DNA of 64,000 bases, from NCBI RefSeq assembly GCF_963678635.1, contig NC_087067.1, forward strand, positions 15,941,639 to 16,005,638, read 5' to 3'. Below are positions 46,218 through 56,108 of this stretch, piece after piece; position 1 is the stretch's first letter; each line of letters opens with the position of its first letter. The DNA comes from Symsagittifera roscoffensis. Lineage: Eukaryota; Xenacoelomorpha; Acoela; Convolutidae. The notes under the pieces were generated by a model. That model worked only from the letters and a program-made list of their open reading frames with translations, made no database searches and was not told where the DNA came from. A program made the translations under genes and the position numbers.

Positions 46218-46877
46218 ATGAGTCTAGACAAGTCAAGGATACCAAAAATAGGTAATAGCTCTAGGAAATTCATACCTGAGGAGCAAAGAAAAAAGATGAC
46301 AGATCCTTTTGTGGATTGGATCAAACAGGCCCGGACCGACAAAGGGGAGACGGTTTCAGGCAGAATGGTTGAAACGAGAAGTCAGAAGACCTCAGAAGAG
46401 CGTAAAGAAGTGTTAGAAGTGGAGGTCAACACAGACCATGCCATGAACGACAACCAGGAAGTACATGGACTGGAAGGGAGAGGCAGAAGGCTGGCAAGTG
46501 AATCTACTCCGGTAGAACAAGGCCATGATTTTGCCACTTCCACCGGGACACTGGATCGAGAAGAGATGTCGGAACTGTCCGACATCTCAACTGAAATAGC
46601 GGCAACGAGAAGATCTCCGACAGACAACACTATGATGGCAGGCGGAACTGGGAAACAAACAACGTCATCATCGTTCTCAGAAAGAATGAAGAACACCTTC
46701 GGAAACATCTTTCCATTCACCATGGGAGGAGGTGCAGGAAACGAAGGTGAATCCCAGGAGGAAGAGGATGAAGAGGAGCAAGGGGACTTTGGATCTCAAG
46801 TCAGCCTCAATAGTTCGATCCAGGAGAATGAGGCATACGTCGGAAGAGAGACTGGAACCATGGCAAATTTGGGGTAG
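46218..46877 (+). CDS. gag: Gag N-terminal ORF, 219 aa
   Basis: First ATG frame of the element. Basic start (MSLDKSRIPKIGNSSRKF), then Ser/Thr/Glu-rich low-complexity sequence and an acidic run (EEEDEEEQ). No enzyme motif. By position it is the N-terminal, matrix-like part of Gag. It ends at TAG 46875-46877, and the next frame is already open from 46832, so the two are separated by one frameshift. Confidence 0.6.
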   Translation: MSLDKSRIPKIGNSSRKFIPEEQRKKMTDPFVDWIKQARTDKGETVSGRMVETRSQKTSEERKEVLEVEVNTDHAMNDNQEVHGLEGRGRRLASESTPVEQGHDFATSTGTLDREEMSELSDISTEIAATRRSPTDNTMMAGGTGKQTTSSSFSERMKNTFGNIFPFTMGGGAGNEGESQEEEDEEEQGDFGSQVSLNSSIQENEAYVGRETGTMANLG

Positions 46878-48028
46878 TGACAACGATAAGCAAAGAGGCA
46901 AACAAACCGGGCCAGTCAAAAGACTTCGCAATTAGGACAAGTTCAGAGCCACAAACTGGAGAGAGTAGAACCAGAGGGCTAGGCAACGCGTTAGCGGATC
47001 CTGAAATAGATAAGGAAAAGACGTCGAGACAGAGAGTCAAGGCCCGGATCTCGACCAGCACGAAGCTACCTGGGACCGACAGGGTTGCACCGCCACTAGT
47101 AACGCCACTCGTGAATAACGGGGCAGCTCTAGAAGAAGCCTTAAACAACATAGTGGACAGTTTAGGAGAACAAAATGAACAGATGTCAATAAGGATGAGT
47201 GAACTAGAAAGAGCAGTTCACATTGAAAGAGAAAGTCTGCGGGAAGAAATAAACCGCAATAGACAAGAAGTTGGCAGGAGCGAAAAACGCTTGAAAGAAA
47301 GAACGGACAAGCACATGGCGAAGAATTTGTCGCGAATGACGAGAGAGGCGGAACAGCAAGAGTTACGCTTAAGAGACGACATGGAGAAGTTAAGAATTCA
47401 GCAAGAGCAGTCTCTTGGGACTCTTGACACAAAGATAGACGCGATGATGGAGAGGCGAACTCAGGCTATCATGGATAGGTTGGACGGGCTACAAAGCAGC
47501 AAGAGTGGACCAAAAGAAGGAGAACCGAACTCGGGAGGTCCCAGCAGGGAACCGAGGGTGAACTTCAATGAACATCAAAAGAGGAAGACGTATGGATCCA
47601 CTAGAGGCAGGGGCAGTTCATCAGGCTATGCCACAAGGGGTAATGGAGCATGGGGCCCGAACAGTAGAGCAAGTTCAACGTGGAACAGACAAACCTCTAA
47701 CGAACGACCAACGCAAGGCACACATGCGACTGGGAGAAGTGATTCCGGCAACAGGGGGCATGCAAGCCCGAGGAGGAGTCATGTGGGCCAAGCGGGAAAC
47801 ACTCACGACGATTCGGATTGCAGGGATGCACCGCATACAGAGCCTTTGACGAGGTGTGAGGACACTCAAGCGGGACACTCAAGGGATGCTACGGCAATGG
47901 CCACCACATTTGAACCCCTAAACAGGTCTTTGGAGACATTCCTGACAAGGTTATCCAGAACCAATGAACGCAGTGAGAAGTCCAGAAGAGTCTTTAAGCA
48001 ACCAAAATGCTTTAAAAGACGAATCTGA
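46832..48028 (+). CDS. gag: Gag coiled-coil/linker segment, ~399 codons
   Basis: Frame -1 relative to the preceding ORF. It has no early ATG, so it is expressed by frameshift or broken by an indel. A long heptad-patterned coiled coil (about 47130-47480, e.g. MSELERAVHIERESLREEI) is followed by a G/S/R-rich disordered region (GRGSSSGYATRG). Self-association and RNA binding are plausible for such parts; no catalytic motif. Confidence 0.6.
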   Translation, partial: GIRRKRDWNHGKFGVVTTISKEANKPGQSKDFAIRTSSEPQTGESRTRGLGNALADPEIDKEKTSRQRVKARISTSTKLPGTDRVAPPLVTPLVNNGAALEEALNNIVDSLGEQNEQMSIRMSELERAVHIERESLREEINRNRQEVGRSEKRLKERTDKHMAKNLSRMTREAEQQELRLRDDMEKLRIQQEQSLGTLDTKIDAMMERRTQAIMDRLDGLQSSKSGPKEGEPNSGGPSREPRVNFNEHQKRKTYGSTRGRGSSSGYATRGNGAWGPNSRASSTWNRQTSNERPTQGTHATGRSDSGNRGHASPRRSHVGQAGNTHDDSDCRDAPHTEPLTRCEDTQAGHSRDATAMATTFEPLNRSLETFLTRLSRTNERSEKSRRVFKQPKCFKRRI

Positions 48029-48881
48029 TGGCTGTATTGATACCTGGATAGAGGTAATGAAGCTGCATTTCGAGGAAGAGGTTTTGTCGGAGAGACAGGA
48101 ATGCAGTGCACTCACCAGCAACTTGGAAGGGACAGCCCTGAACTGTGTCATGGCCAAGAAGCAATATCAACGTGACACTGCTGAGAAAATCTTCGAAATC
48201 TTGTTAAACTTTTTCGGATCAGGGGTGCAGGGGCACCAGGCGATGATGCGCTTCGAGAAACGGAGGCAACGAGAAGATGAAACGATAGACAAGTTTCTCG
48301 ATGATTTGGAAATGCTGAGAAGACGCAGCCAACCGGATGAGTCAAACCGAAGGATGAACCTGGCCGTAGCCTCAAAATTCATCGATGGTGTGAAGAATGA
48401 TGAACTTCGTACGATGCTAGCAACGCATTACAGACCACTATCAACCAATGCGCCAACACCGGAGGAGTTGAGGCTCACGTCAAAAGAGTACCTTTTGTTG
48501 AAACCTCCTTCGAGATCTGGATACTACAAGAAAAATTATGGCAATTTTAACAACGGACCAGCAAACCAAGGGAACAATTGGTACAAACCGAGGGATGATA
48601 TGGACAAGAGACGCTCTTGTGCCAATTGCAGTTCAACGGACCATCATGTGTCAGCATGTCCAGCTTACAAACAAGGCATGAAAGCAATAGGCTTTAGCCT
48701 CGAGGACGAAGATGCGTCAGAATTGGACCATGAGGATTTCATGAGAGGAGAATTGCAAAATTCGGACCGAGGTGTTTCTTTTGCAACTTGGAAGGTCATT
48801 TTAAATCAGATTGTCCGCAATTCTGGGATGCAGTGGCAGACATCAAGCATCCAAGACATGAAGAAGCTTTGTCAGGAGTGA
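47964..48881 (+). CDS. gag: Gag capsid-like domain and first CCHC knuckle, 305 aa
   Basis: ATG at 47964; overlaps the previous frame by 65 bases. Residues about 25-185 follow the retrotransposon Gag pattern (W-x-capsid helices, TAEKIFEILLNFFGSG, DETIDKFLDDLEMLRRR). Residues 219-232 (CANCSSTDHHVSAC) form a perfect CX2CX4HX4C zinc knuckle. The frame then loses the second knuckle, which lies in another frame from 48773, so its last about 35 codons are probably out of frame. Confidence 0.75.
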   Translation: MNAVRSPEESLSNQNALKDESDGCIDTWIEVMKLHFEEEVLSERQECSALTSNLEGTALNCVMAKKQYQRDTAEKIFEILLNFFGSGVQGHQAMMRFEKRRQREDETIDKFLDDLEMLRRRSQPDESNRRMNLAVASKFIDGVKNDELRTMLATHYRPLSTNAPTPEELRLTSKEYLLLKPPSRSGYYKKNYGNFNNGPANQGNNWYKPRDDMDKRRSCANCSSTDHHVSACPAYKQGMKAIGFSLEDEDASELDHEDFMRGELQNSDRGVSFATWKVILNQIVRNSGMQWQTSSIQDMKKLCQE

Positions 48882-50863
48882 AAGCCAGCAAGGCTAGACT
48901 TTTGAGTGAAGCAGAGGCACGCAGAAAGGATAAACCTCAAGAGCTGGCGGCAAAGAAAATGCAAGCGGTAACAGAGGAGACACGTGAGCCGGAACCAGCA
49001 ACTGCGGCTGATGACTTCAAGATCGATTATAGGGCAGCCGCGAGGGATGCTCTAAATAGAGTACAGCAAGAAGTGGTGACGAAAGAGATCGAACAAAAAG
49101 TGAAACTTGAACTGGAAAATGAGAAACTTCAGGAACAACTGAATACCTTCGAAGCAACGGAGTTCGAAGAAACGAAAGCACCAAGCAGTTTGAACATGAA
49201 ACTTAATGTGATCTCCGGTCAGAGGTTCGGCATGGTGCCGCAAGGAAGCAAGATCCAGTCGATAATCTCAGTGGCTGGACATCAGGTGATTAGAAATCTG
49301 AGTGAACCATCCGAGTTCACTTTGATGCATTTGGACACATATGCAGATTATCTGAGGCAGGTGGAGCCACGCACCGATTCGAGAGCTGTGCGAGCACTAC
49401 TAACGACGGGTGGCCCTCGCATGAAGAAACTTCATGGACGCTACCTAGAGGTCTCTGGGCCGTATCAAGTAATGCTGAACGTGGATGGAATCAGTATCTA
49501 CACCAGGACTTATGTAACAAAAGATGATGACCAAATGGGGCAGATCTATTTGGGAGAAGAGGAACTCAAGGTCCGCAGGATAGGCCATGACGCCATGATG
49601 GAACAAGACGCAGTACACATTGGGTATGAAGCAGATGTGACTGCACATCTGCTCGACACCAACGGAACAAAACTCGGAGTCACAGGGCTTTTGGACGCAG
49701 GAGCGGTAGTGAGTGTGATGCCGATAAAAACATGGGAAAGAATGGGCTTCACGCGGGAAGATCTAATTCCAACGAATCTCCGACTGGCCGCCGCCAATCG
49801 AGGAGCTATCTACGTGGCAGGAAGAACGCTAATAACGGTCCTCCACATGGGAGGACGGGATCTTTGGATGAGCTTCCTGGTGGTAGAGAATCTGGACGAT
49901 GCCGACCAATTCATCTTGGGCAGAGATTTTGTCAGGAATTTCGACGTGATGATTGACTTGAACAACGGTCTGATACGGATTAGAAACCCGGACCGAAAGT
50001 ATGTTAAGAGACCAATTAATAGGATAATAACAGACGAAAACAAGGTACCAATTTTTTTGGATAGAAAAGTAAAATTACAACCAGGACAAGCTGTGGTAGC
50101 AATTTTTAGAATGAGAAATTTGAATTCGTTAAGTGATAGTAAGCATGTTTGCTTAGTACCGAATCCAAATAGTCAGAGTTCGGTGATTTTAGGCCGGAGC
50201 TTCTCGGTAACGCGAAACGGACTGTGTGTCAGTGTGTTGTTGAACACACTGGACACCACGGTTTCAATCCAGCGTGGAAAGAAGCTTGGCTACGCTTTGC
50301 CGATGAGGACCGACTATGAGGAAACACAAAACTTGAAGAGATATAGTGTGAAAGACTGTCCTTATCATGCCAATAAAGATAAAATTTTAAATAGGATTAA
50401 TGAATTAAAATCTATTCATAAACTGTTTTTAATGAAATCCGAAACGGACGACGGCTTATCAAGCTGCTCGAATTTTCCGGAACGCCCCTCGTCATATGAA
50501 CTAGAATCTGACAAACCGGTTTTGCCAGAGATAGAACATTTAAAAGGGAAAATAGGTGAGGGAGATTTCAAAAAATTGCGGGACCTCCTAAATCGGAACG
50601 CAGATGTATTTTCAAAACATAGAGCGGATATCGGTTGCTGTAATTTCGTCGAACACGAAATCGAACTAGAAGAGGGCGCCGTTCCCCATAAGGAAGGCGC
50701 AAGACGAATGACGCCACACAAATCGGAAGCGTGCCGAGCGGAAAAAGAAATGTTGCTTGAATACGACATGATAGAACCCTCGAAATCGCCATGGGCTTGC
50801 GGGGTAGTAATGGCGAAGAAGAAAGGGGGCAGCTTAGATTTTGTTGCGACTTTCGTTACTTGA
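48734..50863 (+). CDS. pol: Second CCHC knuckle, aspartic protease, start of RT
   Basis: The open frame starts at 48734 without an ATG. 48773-48814 encodes a second CX2CX4HX4C knuckle. After a coiled-coil-like linker, a retropepsin-like protease has its active-site motif LLDAGAVVSVMP (Asp codon at 49694, DAG rather than the usual DTG/DSG) and the flap-end motif ILGRDF (about 49914). The RT N-terminus follows (about 50630-50840: EKEMLLEYDMIEPSKSPWA). The frame then leaves RT near 50840 and stops at TGA 50861-50863, while the RT reading continues in other frames. Confidence 0.8.
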   Translation, partial: GFHERRIAKFGPRCFFCNLEGHFKSDCPQFWDAVADIKHPRHEEALSGVKASKARLLSEAEARRKDKPQELAAKKMQAVTEETREPEPATAADDFKIDYRAAARDALNRVQQEVVTKEIEQKVKLELENEKLQEQLNTFEATEFEETKAPSSLNMKLNVISGQRFGMVPQGSKIQSIISVAGHQVIRNLSEPSEFTLMHLDTYADYLRQVEPRTDSRAVRALLTTGGPRMKKLHGRYLEVSGPYQVMLNVDGISIYTRTYVTKDDDQMGQIYLGEEELKVRRIGHDAMMEQDAVHIGYEADVTAHLLDTNGTKLGVTGLLDAGAVVSVMPIKTWERMGFTREDLIPTNLRLAAANRGAIYVAGRTLITVLHMGGRDLWMSFLVVENLDDADQFILGRDFVRNFDVMIDLNNGLIRIRNPDRKYVKRPINRIITDENKVPIFLDRKVKLQPGQAVVAIFRMRNLNSLSDSKHVCLVPNPNSQSSVILGRSFSVTRNGLCVSVLLNTLDTTVSIQRGKKLGYALPMRTDYEETQNLKRYSVKDCPYHANKDKILNRINELKSIHKLFLMKSETDDGLSSCSNFPERPSSYELESDKPVLPEIEHLKGKIGEGDFKKLRDLLNRNADVFSKHRADIGCCNFVEHEIELEEGAVPHKEGARRMTPHKSEACRAEKEMLLEYDMIEPSKSPWACGVVMAKKKGGSLDFVATFVT

Positions 50864-51145
50864 ACGCGGTAACGATAAAAAAATGCGTACCCGATACCGC
50901 GAATAGACGAGAGCCTATCTAAGCTTGGTGATGCCAAGTCCTTCACCACATTGGACTTAGATTCTGCCTTCTGGCAGGTACCTCTGCGGAAGAAGGACAG
51001 AGAGAAAACCGGATTCGCGTGCAAATTGGGATTGTACCAGTGAAAGAGGATGCCCTTCGGCTTGTGCAATGCAATGGCCACTTTTCAAAGACTGATGGCT
51101 CAGGCTTTGACGAGAGTGACCAAGAAGTACGGGAATCTCGTGATG
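50840..51145 (+). pseudogene. pol: RT core, broken (frameshifts, stop, no YxDD box)
   Basis: RT homology continues through changing frames: a DFRYLN block in frame +1 (about 50848-50865), a return of frame across an A7 run (50877-50883), then TLDLDSAFW (first catalytic Asp region), an in-frame TGA at 51041-51043, and MPFGLCNAMATFQ. No YxDD-type catalytic box is encoded in any forward frame between that block and the thumb region that resumes at about 51146; a stretch of roughly a dozen codons is missing. This copy cannot make an active RT. Confidence 0.75.
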
Positions 51146-53598
51146 TGGAAGACCACATTGATAGGCTCGATGAGGTCTTTGCATGCATGAAAAGAGCTGG
51201 ATTGAAGTGCAAACCATCGAAATGTGAAATCCTTAGGGATTCGATTAAGTACCTAGGAAGAATGGTGGATAGACATGGTGTGAGGCCGGACCCGGAAGCA
51301 GTGGAAGCAGTGTTGACATGGAAGGCCCCCAGAACGGACACACAGCTGCTGAGCTTCCTAGGGTTTGCCAATTACTACCGAGAATTCATAAAAGGATATG
51401 CGGACAAGGTGTATCCGATGCAGAAGCTGATGCGCAACAAGGGGAAAAAGTTCGAATGGAACGATGAGGCACAGGTTGCTTTCGAGAACATAAAGCGGGA
51501 ACTGTGCGAAGCGCCAGTGCTGGGCATGCCTACAGAAAAGGGCATGTATGTTCTCGACACAGACGCATCGGTGGTAGCCATCTCAGGAATCTTGCATCAA
51601 GAGCAAGAATGGAACGGAAGAACAGTTCTCCGTCCCATTGCATACGGCAGCAAGGTCTTGAGTGACACAGAGATGAAATATGGCGCACCAAAAGCAGAAA
51701 TGTTTGCAGTAGTCACCTTCGTGGAAAAGTACCGTGCATACTTGGGGAGCGCTCCCTTCAAGTTACGCGTGGACAACAGAGCGTTATCCTGGTTGAAAAC
51801 GTACTCGATGGATCAGAGTTATATTGGTAGATGGATAGTCAGATTGGATGGCTACCATATGCTAATTGAACATAGGATGCGTGATAAACACCAGAATGCT
51901 GACAGCCTCAGCAAGAAAACTGAGTTTTATGAAAGATTGGAGCAGAAGCAGGCCAATCAGGCGGAAATAAAGGAGGGATTCTCGTTTCTCGACAAAGAAA
52001 CTTATGAAGCGCTTCCCTTAACGAGATGGTTGGATAAGTCTGGACATCCAATTCCAGGGCACCCTGAGTTACCTGTAGAGAAAGCAGCCGAGATAAAGAT
52101 TCTGTCCAAGGAGGACCCAGTCCCCTTGGATCTGTTGCGGCGCTCGAACCTGGTCCAGCAAGAACTCTCTCGCATGAACATAAACAGCCTCTCATTATTG
52201 GATAAAACGGTGCAAGTCACACCGCAAGTGATGCGAATGCTGGGTGGATTGTTAGAAAGAGAAGTGACCAGAGATGACCCCGAGTGGACAGCAGCAGTGG
52301 CATCGCTAACAGTTAGTGAGAAGGTGAAGATTATGCCGTCCAGACGACAGCACGAAGAGAACGAGAGGGATTGTAGGACAATAGTTCAGCAACTAGTATC
52401 CTCAATACCCCAAGAGATTTTAACCAGCACTTCCTACGGACAGAGAGATCAGGGGAGCAGCAAGCGAAAGAAAACCGTCACCTTTGTGGACCAGGATAAG
52501 GAAGGTAAAAAGGTAGAACAAAATCTGCTGCAAGACTATTTGTCCGGGGAGACGAATGATGAAAAGAACCAGCGATCACAAGATCAACACCCGGGACAGG
52601 AAAATTTGTCCGGGGAGTCTGAGATAGACGAGAAAATTCCTGATGAGAAACAGGACCTAGAGAACAAGGTTTTGTCCGGGGAGTTCAGATGGATGCGAAG
52701 AAGGCACAGGCATGATCTGGAGGAGCGTGCAGTCTCCAGCACAACCTCTTCGATGGATGATAATCCCCGCAACTCAGGAATGGAAACCTATTCAGACAGG
52801 AACTCGAGCTCGGGATCAGAACTGTCAGAACTAGCGATACACACGCTACTAGTGGAAACTCGGGCAAGGGATCTGGACAGAGAGGTGTACCAGGATCCTG
52901 ACAGCGATCGCTACCTTATACCAGGCGAAAGAGTCTTTGACAACGCAGCGGATGACTTGGAGACAATAGCGGTATCGAAACGTTCGATAAGCCTGTTGCC
53001 GCAAAAAGAGATAGTCAGGACTGATCTTCAGCCGTTTAAACAAGAAACACAGCCGTTGGCGAAAATTTGGTGCGTTAAGAGGGAAGAAGACACACACCAG
53101 CCCAACGAGCTGAATAGTCAGATGAGGGTCATGAAGACGTACTTAAAGGCGAGATACAGACTCTCGGACCTTCTAAGGGCGCAGAGAAATGATCGCATGA
53201 CAAGCAACCTGAAAAGGTGGATCGAGAATGGTTCTCCGGATAAAGAGGACCTCGAGGAAGATAGTTATCGCATCCTGAGACAATACTTCATGCAGAAGGA
53301 AGGGAGGTTATATTTGAACAAAGACGGGATTGTGGCTTGCAAAAGAAGGGAGGAAGACAGAGTCCTATACAAGTATAATGCGATAGTGATACCGCAACTC
53401 TATCAGACAGAGCTATTATTCAGGTCACATGATCAGATGGGCCATCAGGGGATCGACAAAGTATATCAGAGGATCCTGAATGAAGTGGCCTGGGATGAAA
53501 AAGGCATGCGAGAAGTGGGTAACAGCATGTCTGTCATGCCAACAGGTCAAGGATCCAAGGAAGTTGCGATTTCCTTTACAATCGATCGAGTCGTCTGA
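51146..53598 (+). CDS. pol: Pol: RT thumb, RNase H, long spacer, integrase N-terminus
   Basis: Open from the RT thumb/connection (EDHIDRLDEVF, KPSKCEI, YLGRMVDRHG, LLSFLGFANYYREFI) into a Ty3-type RNase H (about 51540-51920) with VLDTDAS (Asp codon 51561), AEMFAVV, LRVDNRALSWL and the HQNADSLS end. A spacer of about 500 residues, poor in known motifs, contains three LSGE repeats exactly 66 bases apart (52539, 52605, 52671). The integrase HHCC zinc finger begins at about 53427 (SHDQMGHQG), after which the frame is lost near 53500. No own start codon is expected, since it is part of the polyprotein. Confidence 0.85.
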
Positions 53599-54868
53599 AT
53601 TCAACGAGGTGGTGCAGATAGATCACCAAAAGATATGCATGACAGACAATGGTTATAATCAGGTGCTGGTCATGATAGATCATTTTAGGAAGTATGCAGA
53701 GGCCGTGCCCTGCATAACAGCCTCGGCGGAAGAGACATGCGACCACCTGATCAACACGTGGATAGCAAGACATGGTTGTCCGATGACGTTTCAATCGGAT
53801 AATGGGACAGCTTTCGTAGGAGAGCTTACGAAACAGCTTATGAGACGCTCACAGTTCGCTCAAGCTCACTCCACGACATACCACCCTCAGACGAACGGCT
53901 TAGTGGAAAGACAGAATAGGACGTTAGTGTCGATGCTGAGAGTATATTGTTCCAGGTACATGACCGATTGGGACAGATACCTTCCACAGGTGATGGGAGC
54001 ATATAACAGCACGCAACACTCCACCACCGGAGTCAGTCCACACATGATGCTAACTGGACACGAAAAGTCTTTACCCTCAACCTTCTTCTACCCAGAGTAT
54101 GAGGGAAAGAAAACGTCCCCACAGGTCTACGTGAGGGATGTGATCAGACGCCAACAGGAGTTGAATGATTTGTGTAGACGAAATACTCAGCAAGCACAGG
54201 CAAGGCAGAGGAAAAGATTCGACAAGAAAGCAGCTGGTGCAAAGGCTTACTCGGTGGGAGACTACGTATGGGTATTTCAGAAAGTTATACCACCGAAAGG
54301 GACGAAAAAGCTCCTAAAAAAATGGAGGGGACCCTTCATGATTACAGAGGTGCACCAGGAGGGACGCTTTTATAGACTGAGTACTGGCCGAGCCGCCCAC
54401 TACGAGAACATCAAGCCACACAATCCATCGACAGAAGACTGGTGTATACCTGCAGACATGGAAGAAGGGGATTATCTAATGATGAATCCTGCTTGTGAGG
54501 TCAATGAAAAGGGCACCAGGGAGAAGAACGATGGAAACGAAGTCGTTGGGGAAGGTACGGATACACCGCTGGTTCTGGATCAAAACGAACAGATCGAAGC
54601 GGACGATGAAACCTTACCCTACGCAGAGGAAGATTGGCAGGATCCCGAACAGATAGAGGTTCCCAAGAACTTGGAACCGGATCTTCCGTTCACGATACAG
54701 ACTCGTCAGAAGGACGGGAAGAGACCAAGAAAGAAATACAATCCTTATGGTGACAACTTCGTAGTGGACAGGATAGATCTGAAGAAGATAGTGGAGGAAG
54801 TAGTGGGTCTAGAGGAAATAACTGTGTCACAAGACATTGACATAGTCGATGATCACGACGATGAGTGA
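53480..54868 (+). CDS. pol: Integrase catalytic core and GPF module
   Basis: Entered by a frameshift from the preceding frame. CLSCQQ completes the zinc finger. The catalytic triad is in place: Asp in VQIDHQ (53621), Asp in FQSDNGTAF (53798) and Glu in GLVERQNR (53906), giving DD35E spacing. A GPY/F-type module (WRGPFMITEVH, about 54330) identifies the Ty3/Gypsy lineage. It ends in an acidic tail with TGA at 54866-54868; the same frame is open beyond the stop for another 303 codons. Confidence 0.9.
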   Translation: MKWPGMKKACEKWVTACLSCQQVKDPRKLRFPLQSIESSEFNEVVQIDHQKICMTDNGYNQVLVMIDHFRKYAEAVPCITASAEETCDHLINTWIARHGCPMTFQSDNGTAFVGELTKQLMRRSQFAQAHSTTYHPQTNGLVERQNRTLVSMLRVYCSRYMTDWDRYLPQVMGAYNSTQHSTTGVSPHMMLTGHEKSLPSTFFYPEYEGKKTSPQVYVRDVIRRQQELNDLCRRNTQQAQARQRKRFDKKAAGAKAYSVGDYVWVFQKVIPPKGTKKLLKKWRGPFMITEVHQEGRFYRLSTGRAAHYENIKPHNPSTEDWCIPADMEEGDYLMMNPACEVNEKGTREKNDGNEVVGEGTDTPLVLDQNEQIEADDETLPYAEEDWQDPEQIEVPKNLEPDLPFTIQTRQKDGKRPRKKYNPYGDNFVVDRIDLKKIVEEVVGLEEITVSQDIDIVDDHDDE

Positions 54869-55777
54869 GTTGACGACTGGTCAAAACCCGAGGTAGAATT
54901 CGACGATGAGCAACAGCAGTCATATGAACAAGACTTGACGAACCTGCGTGTCTTAGAGTGGCTGAATGAAACGACCTCGGATCCTGAGGAGACCAGTGTC
55001 ACGATTCAAGATGTAGATCGTGAAAGCATGAAATACATCATGACCGAACGAGACGATCCTTCCTGGGCTGCCCAGGAAGGACGACTACTCATTCCGGCTT
55101 CTAACCTCGACTTGATACCCGGTATGCGATCGACGGGGACGTCGATGGATATTTTTGTCCGGGGAGTGGGGGTAGGACTTACCCACACTGAAAACTTGAT
55201 ATTAAAAGAATTAAGAATAGCAAGAAAAACAGGAGACTTAGAAGCAGAAACAGGCAAAGAACCTAAGAAACCTGACATAGGCAGGGTAGTTGAGTCATAT
55301 TTTAACTTACCAAATGAATATTCAAGTAACATAATACTAACAGACAGTGATTTCATACTCACAAACAGAACATGTGCGATAGCAATCACAGCAGACATGA
55401 GTTTTAGGACAGCGCTAGCGGCAGATTTTAAGAGAGAATACAAAAACGTGGAATTCCTTTGGAAGCAAAGACCAGGGATAGGGGGCGTAGCAGCCTTACC
55501 CCCGGCGGCGTCGCAGATACCGGGAAAATACCTATGCTTCTTGGTAACGAGGGCGACGGAGAAGCAGCACGTGGACCCAGAGAACCTAGTCTTGTCCTTG
55601 ACGAGGCTGAGGGACTTCCTTGTGGAAATGGACGTGAAGGAACTCTCGCTTCCAGTGTACGATCCAAACAGAGGAAGACTGCATCCTCGGGAATTGTACG
55701 CGCTTGTACACGTGATATTCTCTGATACGAACATACAAGTATATCTACATAAGAAATATTACTTAAGTATAGGCTGA
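54869..55777 (+). CDS. Macrodomain (OARD1/TARG1-like) fused after integrase
   Basis: Same frame as the integrase, after a single TGA. The first in-frame ATG is at 55028, so polyprotein extension by read-through or a recent nonsense mutation fits better than an independent gene. The C-terminal half (about 55310-55774) follows the OARD1-type macrodomain plan block by block: ITADMSFRTALAADFKREY (strand plus helix around the ADP-ribose site), PGIGGVAALPP, GKYLCFLVTRATEK, PENLVLSLTRLRDFL, VKELSLPVYDP and IFSDTNIQVYL. Known family members bind or hydrolyse ADP-ribose adducts. The GLD-type loop is RGRLHP here, so hydrolase activity is uncertain. Confidence 0.65.
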   Translation, partial: VDDWSKPEVEFDDEQQQSYEQDLTNLRVLEWLNETTSDPEETSVTIQDVDRESMKYIMTERDDPSWAAQEGRLLIPASNLDLIPGMRSTGTSMDIFVRGVGVGLTHTENLILKELRIARKTGDLEAETGKEPKKPDIGRVVESYFNLPNEYSSNIILTDSDFILTNRTCAIAITADMSFRTALAADFKREYKNVEFLWKQRPGIGGVAALPPAASQIPGKYLCFLVTRATEKQHVDPENLVLSLTRLRDFLVEMDVKELSLPVYDPNRGRLHPRELYALVHVIFSDTNIQVYLHKKYYLSIG

Positions 55778-55998
55778 GTGATGTGCGAGAGGGTATTAGG
55801 CCAAAGACTAAGTTGTATGTAATATGTGATATGTGTGTTATGTTATGTTATGTTATGTTATGTGTTAGGTTATTAAGACCATGGGTAAGTAGGGGTTAGT
55901 GACCATGAACAACTGAATGACGATCTTAGGAATAGATCCAAAGTTTAGACTGTCCAATCTTAGGTCCAATTCCAAAATTTTAGAGACCAATTGATTTT

Positions 55999-56004
55999 AA
56001 TAAA
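55999..56004 (+). terminator. possible internal poly(A) signal
   Basis: AATAAA in AT-rich sequence, 222 bases after the macrodomain stop. Confidence 0.35.
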
Positions 56005-56094
56005 CTTTTAGGATAAATATCTTTTTATCTGAACTGTTTTTAAGCAAATTTTAACAATATATGTTAAGGTGAAACTGACAATTGTGATATTTGT

Positions 56095-56108
56095 CACTTC
56101 TTTTCTAG
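56095..56108 (+). promoter_or_regulatory. possible splice acceptor for the accessory module
   Basis: Pyrimidine tract plus TAG (CACTTCTTTTCTAG) upstream of the ATG at 56185. The position corresponds to where retroviruses splice to make env-type mRNA. Confidence 0.4.
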
